Source of the DNA: Candidatus Brevundimonas colombiensis
Lineage (GTDB): Bacteria > Pseudomonadota > Alphaproteobacteria > Caulobacterales > Caulobacteraceae
Reading direction: 5' to 3'
DNA length: 64,000 nt
Assembly (NCBI GenBank): GCA_029202665.1
Contig: CP119326.1
Span: forward strand, 2,046,001 to 2,110,000
Every line of letters starts with the position of its first letter. Within the stretch, counting starts at the first letter, position 1. Shown piece by piece: positions 63,011-64,000 of this stretch. Both the position numbers and the translations under genes were made by a program. Under the pieces are notes generated by a model that saw nothing but the letters and a program-made list of their open reading frames with translations, ran no database searches and was not told the DNA's origin.

Positions 63011-63844
63011 TCAGGCCGGCCTGCGCCCCAGCTTTTCCAGCACGGCGTCGCGATAGGTGCGGCTGACCACCAGTTCCGCGCCGCTGTTCATCGTCAACCG
63101 CCAGGCGCCGTCCGACAGTGGCTGGACCTGAGCGACGCGGGCCAGGTTGATCAGGCTGGATCGGTGGCTGCGGGCGAAGAGGCGCGGGTCCAGACGCGCT
63201 TCCAGCGCCTGCAGGGTGTCGCGGACCAGCCCCTCCTTGCCCGCCCAGTTGACGACGACATAATTGCCGGCGGAGGCGAACCATTCGATGTCGCTGACCG
63301 GGATCGAGGCGCGCGTCCGGCCCGTGGAGACCAGCAGGCGATGGGTCTGCTCCGGCTCCAGCGTGCGGGCTTCGGACAGGGCGGCGGTCAGGACGGCGAT
63401 CCGGTCGCGGGCGTCGCGGGCGCTGCGCCAAGAGGCGGCGGCCATGCCGATGGCGACGACGGCGGTGTAGAGCAGAAGGACGACCGGCAGCCGGTCGATG
63501 GTCCGCGCCGCCCATTCGCCGCCAGAACCGGCAGGGTTCAGAAAGCCCATGTCGGTGCGGGCGTTGAGGGCGGCGATCAGGGGGACGACGCCCGGCATGA
63601 GGACGGCCAGGACGCCCGCCGCCCGCCACCCGGCGCCGAGCCGACGGATCACCGCCCATGTCAGCCCCGCCACCCCCAGCCAGGGCGTGTAGGACAGGGC
63701 CGCCCAGAACAGTGAGGCGTCCAGGGACAGATCCGGCGATCCGCGCCGCAGATACCAGGCCACGGCCAACACGGTCGCCGCATAGCTGTAGGCCGTGAAC
63801 AGACCGACCGCCGCCGCCACGGGCGCACGCCTCAACCGGCGCAT
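63011..63844 (-). CDS. Membrane-bound LytTR transcriptional regulator
   Basis: A 277-residue one-component regulator. Four membrane helices occupy the first 135 residues, and a short linker leads to a C-terminal LytTR DNA-binding domain (DIEWFASAGNYVVVNWAGKE, LFARSHRSSLINLARV). ATG at 63844 is chosen; the upstream gene's stop overlaps this start by 11 bases, so the two are coupled. In this family the neighbouring membrane protein is often its partner or target. It is convergent with the Nudix gene. Confidence 0.9.
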   Translation of the reverse strand: MRRLRRAPVAAAVGLFTAYSYAATVLAVAWYLRRGSPDLSLDASLFWAALSYTPWLGVAGLTWAVIRRLGAGWRAAGVLAVLMPGVVPLIAALNARTDMGFLNPAGSGGEWAARTIDRLPVVLLLYTAVVAIGMAAASWRSARDARDRIAVLTAALSEARTLEPEQTHRLLVSTGRTRASIPVSDIEWFASAGNYVVVNWAGKEGLVRDTLQALEARLDPRLFARSHRSSLINLARVAQVQPLSDGAWRLTMNSGAELVVSRTYRDAVLEKLGRRPA

Positions 63845-64000
63845 AAGGGACGACGGCGCTTGCGGATCAGCAGGGTCGCGATCCAGACGACGATCAGGCA
63901 TTGGAACAGGACGGTCGGCCAGAGCTGGCTCCAGGGCGCGGGCAGGGCGGTCAGGAAATTGCCCGAGAAGGCGCTCAATACCGCAGAATAGGCGCCCAGC
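63832..64000 (-). CDS. Membrane protein, N-terminus beyond window edge
   Basis: The last 55 or so codons of a gene that enters from the right. The reading shows a hydrophobic segment near the end (LWPTVLFQCLIVVWIATLLI) and a basic tail RKRRRPLCAG before a TGA overlapping the LytTR start. It is an integral membrane protein coupled to the regulator. Too little is visible to name a family. Confidence 0.65.
   Translation of the reverse strand, partial: LGAYSAVLSAFSGNFLTALPAPWSQLWPTVLFQCLIVVWIATLLIRKRRRPLCAG

Overview
The window is ordinary chromosomal DNA from a GC-rich alphaproteobacterium. It is most likely a member of the Caulobacterales, and Brevundimonas is the best guess from genome style. 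The main evidence is a GapR-type nucleoid protein, a sigma-54 activator very like Caulobacter TacA, a three-gene proton-pumping transhydrogenase, COQ9, an aa3 oxidase subunit IV and a phoR-pstCAB-phoU-phoB locus without pstS. I see no prophage, intact insertion sequence, CRISPR array, rRNA or defence island.

Layout. 1-4.3 kb: gamma-glutamyltranspeptidase (cut by the window edge), an orphan exbD and folE on the minus strand, then cysS. 4.3-7.7 kb: a lytic transglycosylase, an odd cysteine-type tRNA followed by tandem hairpin repeats, rpmJ, gapR and two small genes. 7.6-18.5 kb: tacA, a DUF1203 gene, an M3 oligopeptidase, cytochrome oxidase subunit IV, the pnt operon with extra small membrane genes and a lipoprotein, an acyltransferase and a WYL regulator. 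18.5-24 kb: a metallopeptidase-like exported protein, and a haem-type TonB receptor with a DUF6607 partner under a Fur-box-like site. 24-31.3 kb: ychF, a copper-type operon (DUF2946, PepSY, PCuAC), pth, rplY and an MHYT hybrid kinase. 31.5-38.2 kb: the phosphate regulon with a near-perfect Pho box. 38.2-47.7 kb: hslO, a serB-serA fusion, a wrecked GIY-YIG nuclease between inverted repeats, a GDSL autotransporter esterase, a diguanylate cyclase, purEK, coq9 and rpsU (apparent CTG start). 47.9-57.7 kb: an ABC-2 exporter, a second TonB receptor, a lower-GC patch with an orphan lipoprotein, an ArsC/Spx-like protein, an exported EEP hydrolase and an ECF sigma cluster. 57.8-64 kb: panB, the yfgM-bamB-der run, a Nudix hydrolase and a membrane-bound LytTR regulator.

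How it works together. The clearest functional units are phosphate sensing and uptake (PhoR/PhoB, PstCAB, PhoU), NADPH supply by Pnt, haem and copper handling, serine and purine synthesis, and outer-membrane assembly (BamB). Two families of palindromic repeats sit mostly at gene ends. One family brackets the GIY-YIG remnant and also forms a compact inverted doublet elsewhere, which resembles the REPIN/RAYT arrangement of other bacteria. The other standout is a tRNA gene whose extra bases are partly compensated (6-bp T stem, 8-nt anticodon loop).
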